64,000 nucleotides of DNA from Mucisphaera sp965279675 (GCF_965279675.1 NZ_CBDIIJ010000002.1:2480001-2544000), one strand, 5' to 3'; shown: positions 53,651 through 62,235, numbered from the stretch's first letter. Numbers and translations are program-made. The notes: generated by a model from the sequence alone, not told the origin.

Positions 53651-53706
53651 GGCATTCCAGCCATCGGTCCTCCTTCAGCGGATTGAATTCGAAACCGTGG
53701 CACCCG
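53651..53706 (+). repeat. Degenerate B-like element with GTGGCACCCGG tail
   Basis: It keeps a GGCATTCCAGCC start and the CGAAACCGTGGCACCCGG end of the B family, but the middle has been replaced and no longer pairs well. It lies between the convergent kinase and FemAB genes. Confidence 0.45.
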
Positions 53707-53732
53707 GAAGGGGTTGAGGAATGTCGTAGGGA

Positions 53733-54794
53733 TCAGGGGATGCCGCGGACGATGGGGGGGCCGATGATTCGGGTGAGCCAGACGGGGAGTTTCTGCCAGG
53801 TTTCGATGCGTTTTCGGTATCGGGGGTTGTCGGGTCGGGCGGCGTGGGTGGAGCCGTGGAGGGGGAACTGCTGCCAGTAAGTGGGTTCGGGCTGGGCACC
53901 CCATTGGGTTTTGAATCGGTAGGTGCCGGCGTTGGGTGATGAGCGGCCGAAGTCGAAGCGGGCGGCACCGCGTTGGATGGCGCGGTTGAGCAGGCCGTGG
54001 TAGAGGGCCATGTTGGCGTTCATGGGGTTGGCGGATCGGAGGCAGGCGGCGGAGGGGACCTGGGTGGTTTGGTGGTGGACCGGGTCGTGGACGAGGAGGG
54101 CGGCGGCGGCGGGGGTTTGGTTGATGGTGAGCAGGGCGATCTCGGCGTGTTCGGGGAGGTTCTGGAGGATGGCGGCGAAGAAGCGTTTGGGGTAGACGGG
54201 TGTGCCGAGGTCGCGCATCGTTGTCGCGAAGATGTCGTAGAAGGCGTCGAGGTTTTCGTGGCGGGCGAAGGTGAGTTGGGGGTTGAAGCGTTCGGCTTTG
54301 CGGATCTGGTTTCGGACTTTGGCTTTGAAGCCGTCCCAGAGAGCTTCGGTGGTGTCGGGTAGTTCGAGGAGCAGGCGGGGTTTGTCGGCGCGGGTTTCGG
54401 TGAGGTCGTCGTGGGGGATGGGTTGCTGGGCGTGGCGGAGTTCGAGGTAGTCGGCGCGGCCGTCGCGGGCGAGTTTGGCGGCGTGGGAGATGAGGGCGTG
54501 GGCCGTGTCGGGGTCTGCGGCGATGACGCCTGCGCGGTTGAGGTAGGGGAGGCTGACGAGGAAGCGGCCGAAGAGTCGGGAGCGGACCCAGGCGAGGGGG
54601 AGAAGGCCGGTGAGGTTGGCGGTGGGTGTTGGTCGGGCGGTGAGGAGGATGGGGGTGTGGCCGAGTCCCTGGCGGAGGGCGGTGAGCCAGGCGGGGTGGG
54701 TTTCGGGTGCGGCGTTGGGCTGTGTTCGGAGGTAGTTGAGGGCTTCTTCGGCGAGGGAAGGAGAGGGGACGTGATGGGTCTGGAGGTGGGGCAT
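53733..54794 (-). CDS. FemAB-like acyltransferase-fold protein, PEP-CTERM/exosortase-associated type
   Basis: This protein of about 353 residues has two GNAT-like halves. Characteristic segments are FLVSLPYLNRAGVIA in the first, FKAKVRNQIRKAERF in the middle and FDFGRSSPNAGTYRFKTQWG near the end. This resembles the FemAB-like proteins found with exosortase/PEP-CTERM systems and exopolysaccharide genes. Its exact acceptor is unknown. The frame can be extended to 54905, but that part runs into a hairpin repeat, so the ATG at 54794 is preferred. A hexapeptide acyltransferase gene lies just upstream. Confidence 0.8.
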   Translation of the reverse strand: MPHLQTHHVPSPSLAEEALNYLRTQPNAAPETHPAWLTALRQGLGHTPILLTARPTPTANLTGLLPLAWVRSRLFGRFLVSLPYLNRAGVIAADPDTAHALISHAAKLARDGRADYLELRHAQQPIPHDDLTETRADKPRLLLELPDTTEALWDGFKAKVRNQIRKAERFNPQLTFARHENLDAFYDIFATTMRDLGTPVYPKRFFAAILQNLPEHAEIALLTINQTPAAAALLVHDPVHHQTTQVPSAACLRSANPMNANMALYHGLLNRAIQRGAARFDFGRSSPNAGTYRFKTQWGAQPEPTYWQQFPLHGSTHAARPDNPRYRKRIETWQKLPVWLTRIIGPPIVRGIP

Positions 54795-54884
54795 GTGTGG
54801 GGATCGCGCGTGGGGTTTATGACAGGATCGGCACGATGTGACGGACGGGTGTCGCGGGGTGGTTATCGGGGTCTTGGTTTTCGT

Positions 54885-54917
54885 TACGACTTGTCCTACG
54901 GACAAAGTCGTGGCACC
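54885..54917 (+). repeat. A-family hairpin, copy 3
   Basis: ACGACTTGTCC and GGACAAAGTCGT flank a TAC loop, followed by GGCACCC. It differs from copies 1 and 2 by one loop base and the outermost stem base. Confidence 0.7.
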
Positions 54918-54938
54918 CCTGGCGTTGAATAGCAGGGG

Positions 54939-55529
54939 TTAAGCGGCGAGACGGGGTTGGGTCTGGAGGGGTTTAGCGGGGACGCCGGCGACGGTGGTGT
55001 TGGCCGGGACGGGTTTGGTGACGACGGCTCCGGCGGCGACGATGGCGTTCGGGCCGACATCGGCCATGACGACGGCGTTGGCACCGATCCAGGCGCCGGT
55101 GCTGATGGTGATGTGCTGGAAGGTTTGCGGGGCCTGCTGGAAGGGTTGATTGGGGTTGGCGGGTTGGTGTTGGTGACTGCCTGAGAGGAGTTGGACGGCG
55201 TCGGCGATGATGGCGTGGTTTTCGATGGTGACGCGGCCGAGCGTGCAGAAGCGTCCGAGGTAGACGGCGGTGCCGATGCGTGCGTCGGCTTTGCTCAGGA
55301 GGGTCATGAAGCCGATGTGCGAGCGGTCGCCGACGTGGGGGAGGACGGAGCGGTAGAAAGCTCGGCGGAGCCAGACGCCTCGGGTGCCGGGGATGCGGGC
55401 AAGGGCTTCGGAGGCGTTGCGGAGGGCGGTGTCGGGGTTGGTGAGTCTGGCGGCGAGGCGGTAGTGGATGACCGCGGGTCGGGTCAGCAGATAGGCGCAG
55501 GCAGAGGCCAGTGTGCGGAGGAGGGACAC
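54939..55529 (-). CDS. Left-handed beta-helix (hexapeptide-repeat) acyltransferase
   Basis: The 196-residue protein has an N-terminal helical part and then hexapeptide repeats: IGTAVYLGRFCTLGRVTIEN, ITISTGAWIGANAVVMADVG and IVAAGAVVTKPVPANTTVAG, ending PAKPL. This is the pattern of O-acetyltransferases of the serine acetyltransferase/WbbJ type. The catalytic His is probably in SGSHQHQ. It is upstream of the FemAB-like gene on the same strand, with a 144-base gap, suggesting surface polysaccharide modification; that is inference. Confidence 0.85.
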   Translation of the reverse strand: MSLLRTLASACAYLLTRPAVIHYRLAARLTNPDTALRNASEALARIPGTRGVWLRRAFYRSVLPHVGDRSHIGFMTLLSKADARIGTAVYLGRFCTLGRVTIENHAIIADAVQLLSGSHQHQPANPNQPFQQAPQTFQHITISTGAWIGANAVVMADVGPNAIVAAGAVVTKPVPANTTVAGVPAKPLQTQPRLAA

Positions 55530-55591
55530 ATGGGTGTCATCGGGTGAGGTGGGGTTGGGTTTGGAGTGGGGGGTTATCGGGGCGTCGAGTG

Positions 55592-55625
55592 GTGATTGTC
55601 CATAGGTTTGCGCCTATGGCTCGTG
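55592..55625 (+). repeat. C-family hairpin, copy 1
   Basis: GTGATTGTCC leads into CCATAGG and CCTATGG, paired around TTTGCG, followed by CTCGTG. Copy 2 at 63638 has the same flanks but the stem CCCTAAG/CTTAGGG, so the stem changed on both sides together. Confidence 0.7.
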
Positions 55626-55652
55626 ATGAATTCATCGAGGTTGCAGGTGGTC

Positions 55653-55695
55653 GGCACGGCTTTTCAGCCTTCGGCTGAAGAAACCGTGGCACCCG
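55653..55695 (+). repeat. B-family nested hairpin, copy 1
   Basis: An outer stem CACGG/CCGTG encloses an inner stem TTCAGCC-TTC-GGCTGAA, followed by GCACCCG. It overlaps the last codons of the minus-strand gene at 55664-56209. Copy 2 at 56258 has TCCAGCC/GGCTGGA, a compensatory T-A to C-G change. Confidence 0.75.
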
Positions 55696-56209
55696 TGAGG
55701 TGGGGGGTGGGGTTCCAGATGAGGCCGGCGAGGATGAAGAGGGCGGCGGCGGCGGCGAAGGCGGCGCGTTGGGTCTGGGCGAGGGAATCGAGCCAGCCTT
55801 CGCGTGGCGGGGTGAGGCTGGGGGTGTGGAGGGGGCCGGCAGCACGGTCGATCCACTGGCCGATGTGGCCGAGAACGATGGGTTGGGGGTTGGTGTAGTT
55901 GGGCTCGTAGCGGAGGGTGTCGTGGTAGAGCTGTTTGCCGACGACGATGCGGTTGAGTTCGGTGAGGGCGAGGTGTTCGAGGATGATGGGGTCGTTGTTG
56001 TGGAGGGCGGTGAGGAAGGCGGCGTGGGCTTCGGCGCGGCGTTGCCACCAGTCGAGTCGGGCTTCGAGGACGGCGGTCTGGGCTCGGGCGAGTTGGGCGC
56101 GATCGGCGTCGGGGCCGAGGAGGAGGGCGGCGAGGAGGGTGAGGCCGGTGGCGAGGACGAGCCAGCTGGTGAGGAGAGCGACGGGGTTGGGGGTGGTGCG
56201 CGCAGGCAT
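55664..56209 (-). CDS. Small membrane protein of unknown function, C-terminus encoded by a repeat
   Basis: I do not recognise this 181-residue protein. It has a transmembrane helix near each end (about 13-31 and 150-165) and a helical middle (LDWWQRRAEAHAAFLTALHN). The last nine residues, GATVSSAEG, are translated from the B-family hairpin at 55653-55695, so the natural stop was probably lost or moved when the repeat arrived. It is divergent from miaB. Confidence 0.62.
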   Translation of the reverse strand: MPARTTPNPVALLTSWLVLATGLTLLAALLLGPDADRAQLARAQTAVLEARLDWWQRRAEAHAAFLTALHNNDPIILEHLALTELNRIVVGKQLYHDTLRYEPNYTNPQPIVLGHIGQWIDRAAGPLHTPSLTPPREGWLDSLAQTQRAAFAAAAALFILAGLIWNPTPHLTGATVSSAEG

Positions 56210-56257
56210 GTCGGAGTGTTATCGGCAGGTGGGGCTGTGGAGCGTTGAGGTTGGCAG

Positions 56258-56300
56258 GGCACGGCTTTCCAGCCTTCGGCTGGAGAAACCGTGGCACCCG
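56258..56300 (+). repeat. B-family nested hairpin, copy 2
   Basis: An outer stem CACGG/CCGTG and inner stem TCCAGCC-TTC-GGCTGGA, with tail GCACCCG. It lies 34 bases upstream of the miaB start, in the divergent promoter region. Confidence 0.75.
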
Positions 56301-56333
56301 TACTTGGGGTTGTGGTGTATCTTGTGGGGTTCT

Positions 56334-57944
56334 ATGAACGACGTTAACAAGCAACAGGATGTGGGTGAGAAGGCGGGTGGTCCGGCGGTTTATCTGGAGA
56401 CGTTTGGGTGCCAGATGAACGTGCTGGATTCGGAGCTGGTGATGGGGCAGCTGCGCGGGCTGGGGTATCGGTTTGTGGAGGATTGGAAGGCGGCGGATGT
56501 GGTGCTTTACAACACCTGTTCGGTGCGTGAGCACGCGGAGCAGAAGGTCTGGAGTCGGGTGGGGATTCTGGGGGATTACAAGCGGGAGGAGCGGCCTGAC
56601 CTGGTGCTGGGGGTGATTGGGTGTATGGCGGAGCGGGATGGTGAGGACATGGTGCGGAAGCACCCGCATGTGGATCTGATGTGCGGGCCGAGTGAGCTGG
56701 ATAAGGTGCCGATGCTGATCGACAACGTGATGCGCACGGAGGTGGCGGCGCGGGGTGGACTGCGTCGGGCGCAGCTGGCTTTGCAGGGGGACAAGCAGCG
56801 GCGGAGCACGACGCTGGAGGCGGCGGAGGACTCGCTGGAGCTGATCGATCTGGCGCGGAGTTTTTCGCCCGAGCGGGATGGGCGGTCGGCGTATGTGCGG
56901 ATCACGCGGGGGTGCAATAAGTACTGCACGTATTGCGTGGTGCCATTCACGCGTGGGCGTGAGGTGCACCGGCCGCCTGCGACGATCGTTGAGGAAGTCA
57001 GGAGCCTGGTTGAGGCGGGTGCGGTGGAGGTGACGCTTCTGGGGCAGACGGTGAATCACTATCACTACGACCATCGGTCGGCGGCGCATTCGGAGGAGGG
57101 GTATGAGCTGCCGCAGGTGGGGGCGGTGATTGCGCCGAACCGAGGGACGGGTGGGCCTAGCCCGGTGTTTGCGGAGGGGGTGACGTCGTTCGCGGAGCTC
57201 TTGCGGATGATTCATGACGGGGTGCCGGAACTGCAGCGGCTGCGGTTTGTGACGAGTTTCCCGAGGGACTTTGGGGATGACATTCTGGAGACGATCCGGG
57301 ATTGCCCACGGATCTGTCGGTACCTGCATCTGCCGGTGCAGTCGGGGAGTGACCGGGTGCTGGCGGCGATGAACCGGGGGTATGGGATTGCGGAGTTCTG
57401 GGATCTGCTGGAGCGGGCGCGGCGGATCATTCCGGGGGTGGAGATCGCGACGGACATCATTACGGGGTTCCCGACGGAGACGGAGGCGGAGCATCGGCAG
57501 ACGGTGGAGCTGCTGGAGAAGGCGATGTTCAAGAACGCGTTTATCTTCAAGTACTCCGGGCGGCCGGGGACGGTGGCGTTTGACAAGTTTGAGGATGATG
57601 TGCCGGCGGATGTGAAGAAGCGGCGGAATCGGGAGCTGCTGGAGGCGCAGAACGCGGCGTCGGCGGCGGTGCACGCGGGTTATGTGGGGCGGCGGGTGAG
57701 CGTGTTTGTGGAGGGGGCGAGCCGGAAGGAGAAGAAGCGGCAGGGGAACGTGGAATTAGGCTGGGCCCCCCCGCAAGGGGTTGATGTGGTCACGCAGCTT
57801 TCAGGCAGGACGGGGGGCGATCTGATCGTGATGTTTGATGGGGATGAGGGACTGACGGGGTCGGTGGTGGAGGTGGAGGTGACGGGGGCTGGGGGGTTGT
57901 GTTTGTTTGGGGAGATGGTGGGGGTTGTGCAAGAAGCGGTTTAG
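56334..57944 (+). CDS. miaB: tRNA-2-methylthio-N6-isopentenyladenosine synthase (MiaB)
   Basis: MiaB is a radical-SAM methylthiotransferase that modifies A37 of tRNAs. The start at 56334 gives 536 residues; the frame can be extended upstream only through the B-family repeat. The N-terminal auxiliary-cluster domain has YLETFGCQMNVLDSE and NTCSVREHAEQK, with GVIGCMAER. The radical SAM motif is RGCNKYCTYCVVPFTRGRE. A C-terminal TRAM domain follows GYVGRRVSVFVEGAS. An insertion of about 35 residues lies after LLGQTVNHYHYD, making it longer than the roughly 470 residues of E. coli MiaB. Confidence 0.93.
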   Translation: MNDVNKQQDVGEKAGGPAVYLETFGCQMNVLDSELVMGQLRGLGYRFVEDWKAADVVLYNTCSVREHAEQKVWSRVGILGDYKREERPDLVLGVIGCMAERDGEDMVRKHPHVDLMCGPSELDKVPMLIDNVMRTEVAARGGLRRAQLALQGDKQRRSTTLEAAEDSLELIDLARSFSPERDGRSAYVRITRGCNKYCTYCVVPFTRGREVHRPPATIVEEVRSLVEAGAVEVTLLGQTVNHYHYDHRSAAHSEEGYELPQVGAVIAPNRGTGGPSPVFAEGVTSFAELLRMIHDGVPELQRLRFVTSFPRDFGDDILETIRDCPRICRYLHLPVQSGSDRVLAAMNRGYGIAEFWDLLERARRIIPGVEIATDIITGFPTETEAEHRQTVELLEKAMFKNAFIFKYSGRPGTVAFDKFEDDVPADVKKRRNRELLEAQNAASAAVHAGYVGRRVSVFVEGASRKEKKRQGNVELGWAPPQGVDVVTQLSGRTGGDLIVMFDGDEGLTGSVVEVEVTGAGGLCLFGEMVGVVQEAV

Positions 57945-57970
57945 GGGTTGGCTCATTGTTTGTGATTCGA

Positions 57971-58055
57971 TGGCGTACTGGCGGGTGATGGCACAGCCGC
58001 GGTGACACACCGCGGCTCGAACATGCTGAGGTTGTTGGTTGTCGGCAGTACGCCA
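57971..58055. repeat. Nested inverted repeat (85 bases)
   Basis: TGGCGTACTG (57971-57980) and CAGTACGCCA (58046-58055) form a perfect outer 10-base inverted repeat. Inside it AGCCGCGGTG and CACCGCGGCT pair perfectly around ACA (about 57995-58017), followed by CG as in the GGCTCG tail of other families. It lies between the convergent miaB and the minus-strand gene at 58089. It could be a bidirectional terminator, a small structured RNA or a miniature mobile element. Confidence 0.7.
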
Positions 58056-58088
58056 GAGATCTGAGTCAACGGTTTCTAGAGCAATCGA

Positions 58089-58490
58089 TCAACGATTTTG
58101 GGATTCATATCTCGAAAACTCTTCATCATCTATCAGTCGAAAGCTGCTGAGGTCGCCATTCCACTTAGCCGGGTTGTCGCTGTGGCCGTAGTGGAAAAGT
58201 TCGATCATATGAGGTGAATTATCTGCTGTGAGGTAGAGGAGGCTATCAAACAAAATGTCCCATTCATAACTAAGAAGAAATTGATGTACTTGCTCCACGG
58301 CTCGGAAGCTGCCTAGGTCAGGGTCTATGTGTATGTTGTCAAAGTTGATGTATAGGCCTGCGCCAGTGTTCTCTCGGCTAGTGACGGCGTTGGGGCCGTA
58401 GGCGGGGTGGTCTTTCGGCAGAGTTACCTTGCACTGTCTCAGCAGTGAATCCAGGAGTTGTCTTTCGACGGATGTGAGGGGTGTGTTCAT
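58089..58490 (-). CDS. Hypothetical protein coupled to manA
   Basis: I do not recognise this 133-residue protein. It starts at the ATG at 58490, which overlaps the manA stop by four bases (ATGA). It is soluble and acidic, with aromatic-rich stretches (VEQVHQFLLSYEWDILFDSL) and the end IDDEEFSRYESQNR; it looks like a small alpha/beta domain of the immunity-protein kind. It has lower GC and weaker strand bias than manA. Confidence 0.62.
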   Translation of the reverse strand: MNTPLTSVERQLLDSLLRQCKVTLPKDHPAYGPNAVTSRENTGAGLYINFDNIHIDPDLGSFRAVEQVHQFLLSYEWDILFDSLLYLTADNSPHMIELFHYGHSDNPAKWNGDLSSFRLIDDEEFSRYESQNR

Positions 58491-59530
58491 ACGACGCGGA
58501 CGGGTTCGGTTTTGCCGAAGGTGACTTCTAGCCAGGTGGCTTCTTGTTCGACCATGGCCCAGCCGTCGCCCAGGTCTGGGGGGATGAGCCAGGTTTGTCC
58601 GGCTGTGAAGGGGTCGGGGGGGAAGCCGGGGATTTCGAAGCGGCCGGAGCCTTTGAGGAAGATCCAGATGGTGGGGTTGGTCTCGGCTGTGGAGTCTTCG
58701 AAGCCGGCGGGGGCGTGGACGCGGTCGATGCCGAAGTGTTCGCAGGAGACGAGTCGGTGGGTGGAGGCGGTGCCGGGTTTGACGTCGGGGGCGGAGCGTT
58801 CGTAGCGGGTGGTTTCGGCGGGGCCGTAGTGGATGCAATCAAGGGCCTGGTCGATGTGGAGTTCGCGGTTGGTTCGTCCCCAGTCGTAGACGCGGAAGGT
58901 GGTGTCGGAGGGGGTCTGGACTTCGGCGACGAGGACGCCCTGGCCGAGGGCGTGGCAGGTGCCGGAGGGGAGGTAGTGGCAGTCGCCTGGCTTGACGGGG
59001 ACTTTGATCATGAGGTCTTCGACGTGGTTTTGTTCGATGGCCTGGCGGAGGCGTTCGGGGGTGGTGCCTTCGACGACGCCTTTGTAGATGGCGGCGCCGG
59101 GTTCGGCATCGAGGACGTACCAGGCTTCGGACTTGAGGTGGGCGTCGGGGTGCTGGGCTGCGTAGCTGGGTGAGGGGTGGACCTGGACGGAGAGGTTTTC
59201 GCGGGCGTCGAGGAACTTGATGAGGAGGGGGAGTCCGGCTTCGGTGGAGGGGGCGACGGAGCCCATGAGTTCGGAGCCGTAGTCGTGGATGATGTCGTTG
59301 ATGGCGCGGCCTTGGAGGGGTCCGTTGGCGATGATGGAGTGTTCGGGGTTGCCGCCGCCGCCTGAGGCGGAGGTTTGGGCGAGGTCGGCGAGTTCCCAGG
59401 ATTCGCCGATGGGGGTGTCGTCGGAGCCGGGGAGGTTGCGGCCGAGGCGGGCGAGGGTTCGGCCGCCCCAGACTTTTTCTTTGTAGATGGGGTCGAATCG
59501 GAGGGGGTAGAGTTCGGGCTTGTGGGGCAT
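58487..59530 (-). CDS. manA: Mannose-6-phosphate isomerase, class I
   Basis: ManA interconverts fructose-6-phosphate and mannose-6-phosphate for mannose use or GDP-mannose synthesis. The ATG at 59530 has GGAG 7 bases upstream and gives 347 residues; a much longer frame upstream is a shadow of ispG. Zinc ligands appear in LSVQVHPSPSY (QxH), LKSEAWYVLD (Glu) and SGTCHALGQGV (His). The N-terminal KVWGGRTLARLGR and GESWELAD are typical of the compact class I form. It is divergent from ispG. Confidence 0.92.
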   Translation of the reverse strand: MPHKPELYPLRFDPIYKEKVWGGRTLARLGRNLPGSDDTPIGESWELADLAQTSASGGGGNPEHSIIANGPLQGRAINDIIHDYGSELMGSVAPSTEAGLPLLIKFLDARENLSVQVHPSPSYAAQHPDAHLKSEAWYVLDAEPGAAIYKGVVEGTTPERLRQAIEQNHVEDLMIKVPVKPGDCHYLPSGTCHALGQGVLVAEVQTPSDTTFRVYDWGRTNRELHIDQALDCIHYGPAETTRYERSAPDVKPGTASTHRLVSCEHFGIDRVHAPAGFEDSTAETNPTIWIFLKGSGRFEIPGFPPDPFTAGQTWLIPPDLGDGWAMVEQEATWLEVTFGKTEPVRVV

Positions 59531-59632
59531 GGGGTGGCTCCGGGGTTTCGTGTCTTTTGATGAATTTAGCAGGTGAAGGGGTGAGGTTGGTGTGAGAAAC
59601 CCGTGGTGAAGTGGTCGGGGTAAGATGGGGGC

Positions 59633-60895
59633 ATGATCCAGAGACGTAAAACGCGGCAGGTGTCGGTGGGTGATGATCGTGTGGGCGTGGTGAAGGTGGG
59701 TGGGGATGCGCCGGTGAGTGTGCAGACGATGACGGCGGGGTACACGCATGAGGTTGATGCGTGCGTGGCGGAGATCAACCGGCTGGCGGCGGCGGGGGCT
59801 GACATCGTGCGGGTGGCGGTGCCTGAGAAGAAGGACACGGAGGCGTTGAAGTCGATTCTGCCTCAGGTGCGGGTGCCGATTGTGGCGGATGTGCACTTTC
59901 ATTTTCAGCGTGCGCTGGAGGCGATCGAGGCGGGAGTTCACAAGATCCGGCTGAATCCGGGCAACATCTCGGATCGGGATCAGGTGGCGAAGGTGATCGA
60001 TGCGTGCAAGGAGCGGGGGCTGCCGATTCGGATCGGCGTGAATGAGGGGTCGATCATTGAGCGGAAGGACAAGCAGAAGCGAATGAAGGAGCTGGGCGGG
60101 GTGTTCTCGGGGGAGAAGCATGGGCATTTTCTGGCGATCATGATCGCGAAGCTCGAGGAGTATCTGGAGATCTTCTACGAGCGTGATTTTTACGATGTGA
60201 CGATTTCGGCGAAGAGCCCGGACCCGACGCTGGTGATCGCTGCTTATACGGAGGTGAGCAAGCGGTTTGATCATCCGTTGCATTTGGGGGTGACGCATGC
60301 AGGGCCGCGGGAGACGGGGACGATTCGTAGCATTGCGCCGCTGGCGCATCTGCTGGCGTCGGGTATCGGGGACACGATCCGGATCAGTTATGCGAACGAT
60401 CCGGTGTATGAGGTGGAGGATGGGCTGGAGCTGCTTTACTGCCTGGAGCTTCGTGAGCGGAAGGGTGTGGATCTGATTGCTTGTCCGACCTGTGGGCGGA
60501 TTCAGGTGGATCTGTTCACGCTGGTGCAGGAGGTGCGGGCGAAGCTGGCGAGTGAGATCGAGCTGCCGATCAAGGTGGCGGTGATGGGTTGCATCGTGAA
60601 CGGGCCGGGTGAGGCGGAGGGGGCGGATGTGGCGATTTTTGCGGGTGACCGGCGGGGGATCATCTATGTTCAGGGTCAGAAGGTGGCGAATGTGCCTGAG
60701 GAGGAGATCCTGGATGCGTTGCTGCGGGAGTGCAAGGCGTTTGAGGCGAAGGTGAAGGCGGGTGAGGCGAAGCTGGGCGAGAAGGTGGTGGATATTCTGC
60801 CGCCTGACCCGATCGGCGAGCTGGGTTCGGGGTTTGACAAGATCGCGGCGGGCGGGGTGGAGAAGGTGACGACGCTGACGGTGGACGGGAAGTGA
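59633..60895 (+). CDS. ispG: 4-hydroxy-3-methylbut-2-en-1-yl diphosphate synthase (IspG)
   Basis: IspG is the 4Fe-4S enzyme of the penultimate step in the MEP isoprenoid pathway. The 420-residue protein has VSVQTMTAGYTHEVDA, VPIVADVHFHFQRALEAIEA, IRLNPGNISDRD and the cluster ligands CPTCGR and GCIVNGPGE. It is the short bacterial form without the central insert seen in plants and chlamydiae. The tRNA-Ala gene follows 60 bases later. Confidence 0.95.
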   Translation: MIQRRKTRQVSVGDDRVGVVKVGGDAPVSVQTMTAGYTHEVDACVAEINRLAAAGADIVRVAVPEKKDTEALKSILPQVRVPIVADVHFHFQRALEAIEAGVHKIRLNPGNISDRDQVAKVIDACKERGLPIRIGVNEGSIIERKDKQKRMKELGGVFSGEKHGHFLAIMIAKLEEYLEIFYERDFYDVTISAKSPDPTLVIAAYTEVSKRFDHPLHLGVTHAGPRETGTIRSIAPLAHLLASGIGDTIRISYANDPVYEVEDGLELLYCLELRERKGVDLIACPTCGRIQVDLFTLVQEVRAKLASEIELPIKVAVMGCIVNGPGEAEGADVAIFAGDRRGIIYVQGQKVANVPEEEILDALLRECKAFEAKVKAGEAKLGEKVVDILPPDPIGELGSGFDKIAAGGVEKVTTLTVDGK

Positions 60896-60914
60896 AGCGG
60901 TTGGTTTTGGAGTG

Positions 60915-60944
60915 GTGACGTGGGCGGGGAGTTGTCGATATAAT
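60915..60944 (+). promoter_or_regulatory. Promoter of tRNA-Ala
   Basis: A perfect TATAAT (60939-60944) ends 10 bases before the tRNA. GTGACG at 60915-60920 is the best -35, with an 18-base spacer. Confidence 0.7.
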
Positions 60945-60954
60945 TGGAGGCCTT

Positions 60955-61027
60955 GGGGCTGTAGCTCAGTTGGGAGAGCGCCTGCTTTGCAAGCAGGATG
61001 TCGTCGGTTCGAGTCCGTCCAGCTCCA
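60955..61027 (+). tRNA. tRNA-Ala, anticodon TGC
   Basis: The 73-base cloverleaf has a 7-base-pair acceptor stem GGGGCTG/CAGCTCC (one G-T pair), a D arm GCTC...GAGC, an anticodon stem CCTGC/GCAGG with loop TTTGCAA, so the anticodon is TGC at 60988-60990, and a T arm with GGTTCGAGTCC. Discriminator base A73 fits alanine. The 3' CCA is not encoded. Confidence 0.98.
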
Positions 61028-61218
61028 TTCGGGTGGGATTTTCTGGGGTTTTGGGGTTTATGAGCGGGATTTGGGGTTGCTTTGTGGCGGGTGGTGTTTC
61101 ATAATTATAGAGGCAGCGTTTCTTTGACCGATGCGGGCGTTATGGCTCGCGGAAGATTTTGTTTGGATTAAACCTGTCGCCCGGGCTCGTTGTTACGGGC
61201 CGCACACGGAGAGATGCC

Positions 61219-62235
61219 ATGTCTCGTTATCCAGTTGTCAGATCTGGTTTTACGTTGATTGAGTTGCTGGTGGTGATTTCGATCATTGCTTTGCTGATTG
61301 GGATTTTGCTGCCGGCGTTGGGGGCGGCGCGGGATACTGCTCGTATCTCGCAGGCCATGGCGAATCAGCGATCGATTTCGCAGGGGATGTTTATTCATGC
61401 GACTTCGAACGATATGACTTTCCCGCTTTGGCAGATGAGTGAGAACGTGAGTGCCAACGGTGAGAACCAGATGTGGAGCGATCCGATCCGCTGGTTCTGG
61501 ACCACGAAGATGGCGGCTGATGGGATCATCCAGAATCTGAATGCCTACACCGACCCGACTTTTGAGGCGGGGGCGGCGAGCACGGAGTTTCTCGAGAAGA
61601 ACCTGACGAGCAAGGTGCTGAGGAACACGTCCAGCGGTCAGAGGGGTTCATCTGGTGCGACTGGCCTGCCCGATGGTGTTTCGCCGCTTTGGGATCGTTC
61701 CTTCAACAAGATTCACTTCGGCTACAACTACGTGTGGGTTGGCTCGAACATTTCGAGTTGGTACGCGAACCGTGATGGAGCTGAGGACCCGAATCGCGTG
61801 GACGTGGCGGGTGATCAGCCGGTTAAGTATGAGAACCTGCGTTCGGCTGCGGATGTTTTGCTGATCGCGCCTGTGCGTGACGCGGCATTGTCGGGTACGG
61901 CGGCGTATGACTTTGAAGAGGTGGGCGCGCACGTGATTCAGGATTTTGAGCCGGGCAGCGCTCCTGTTCAGAACGCTGGTGTGGGGCATCCTCGTCACAA
62001 TGGCGGGATGCAGATTGGCTGGGCTGATGGGCACGTGAGCATGAAGGTCATCCCGGGTTCTTCTGGGGATGAGAAGAACTACTCGCATGTCTATGCGGAG
62101 ACCGGTATCGGCGATGCTACCGAGACTCTCAATGTGCGAGGCGGTGGTGGTCAGCGTGGTGGCGGTAGTGCTACACGGATTTCGTTTGATGGCCCGCAGA
62201 ACTGCTTCGATCTTTGGCCTGCGAATCCGGACTAA
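61219..62235 (+). CDS. Prepilin-like secreted protein with H-x9-DG motif, copy 1
   Basis: The 338-residue protein starts at the ATG at 61219 with GGAG upstream. It has a short basic leader and the type IV prepilin segment G-FTLIELLVVISIIALLIG, to be cut after Gly and methylated on Phe. The C-terminal part has HPRHNGGMQIGWADGHVSM, the H-x9-DG motif common in Planctomycetota pseudopilin-like proteins, and a Gly-rich tail. These large families are probably type II secretion or surface fibre components; their exact role is unknown. A paralogue follows. Confidence 0.88.
   Translation: MSRYPVVRSGFTLIELLVVISIIALLIGILLPALGAARDTARISQAMANQRSISQGMFIHATSNDMTFPLWQMSENVSANGENQMWSDPIRWFWTTKMAADGIIQNLNAYTDPTFEAGAASTEFLEKNLTSKVLRNTSSGQRGSSGATGLPDGVSPLWDRSFNKIHFGYNYVWVGSNISSWYANRDGAEDPNRVDVAGDQPVKYENLRSAADVLLIAPVRDAALSGTAAYDFEEVGAHVIQDFEPGSAPVQNAGVGHPRHNGGMQIGWADGHVSMKVIPGSSGDEKNYSHVYAETGIGDATETLNVRGGGGQRGGGSATRISFDGPQNCFDLWPANPD

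Noticed and set aside
55632..57674. 680-codon minus-strand frame opposite miaB
   Set aside because: It is Arg/Pro/His-rich and antisense to a highly conserved gene; typical GC-bias shadow.
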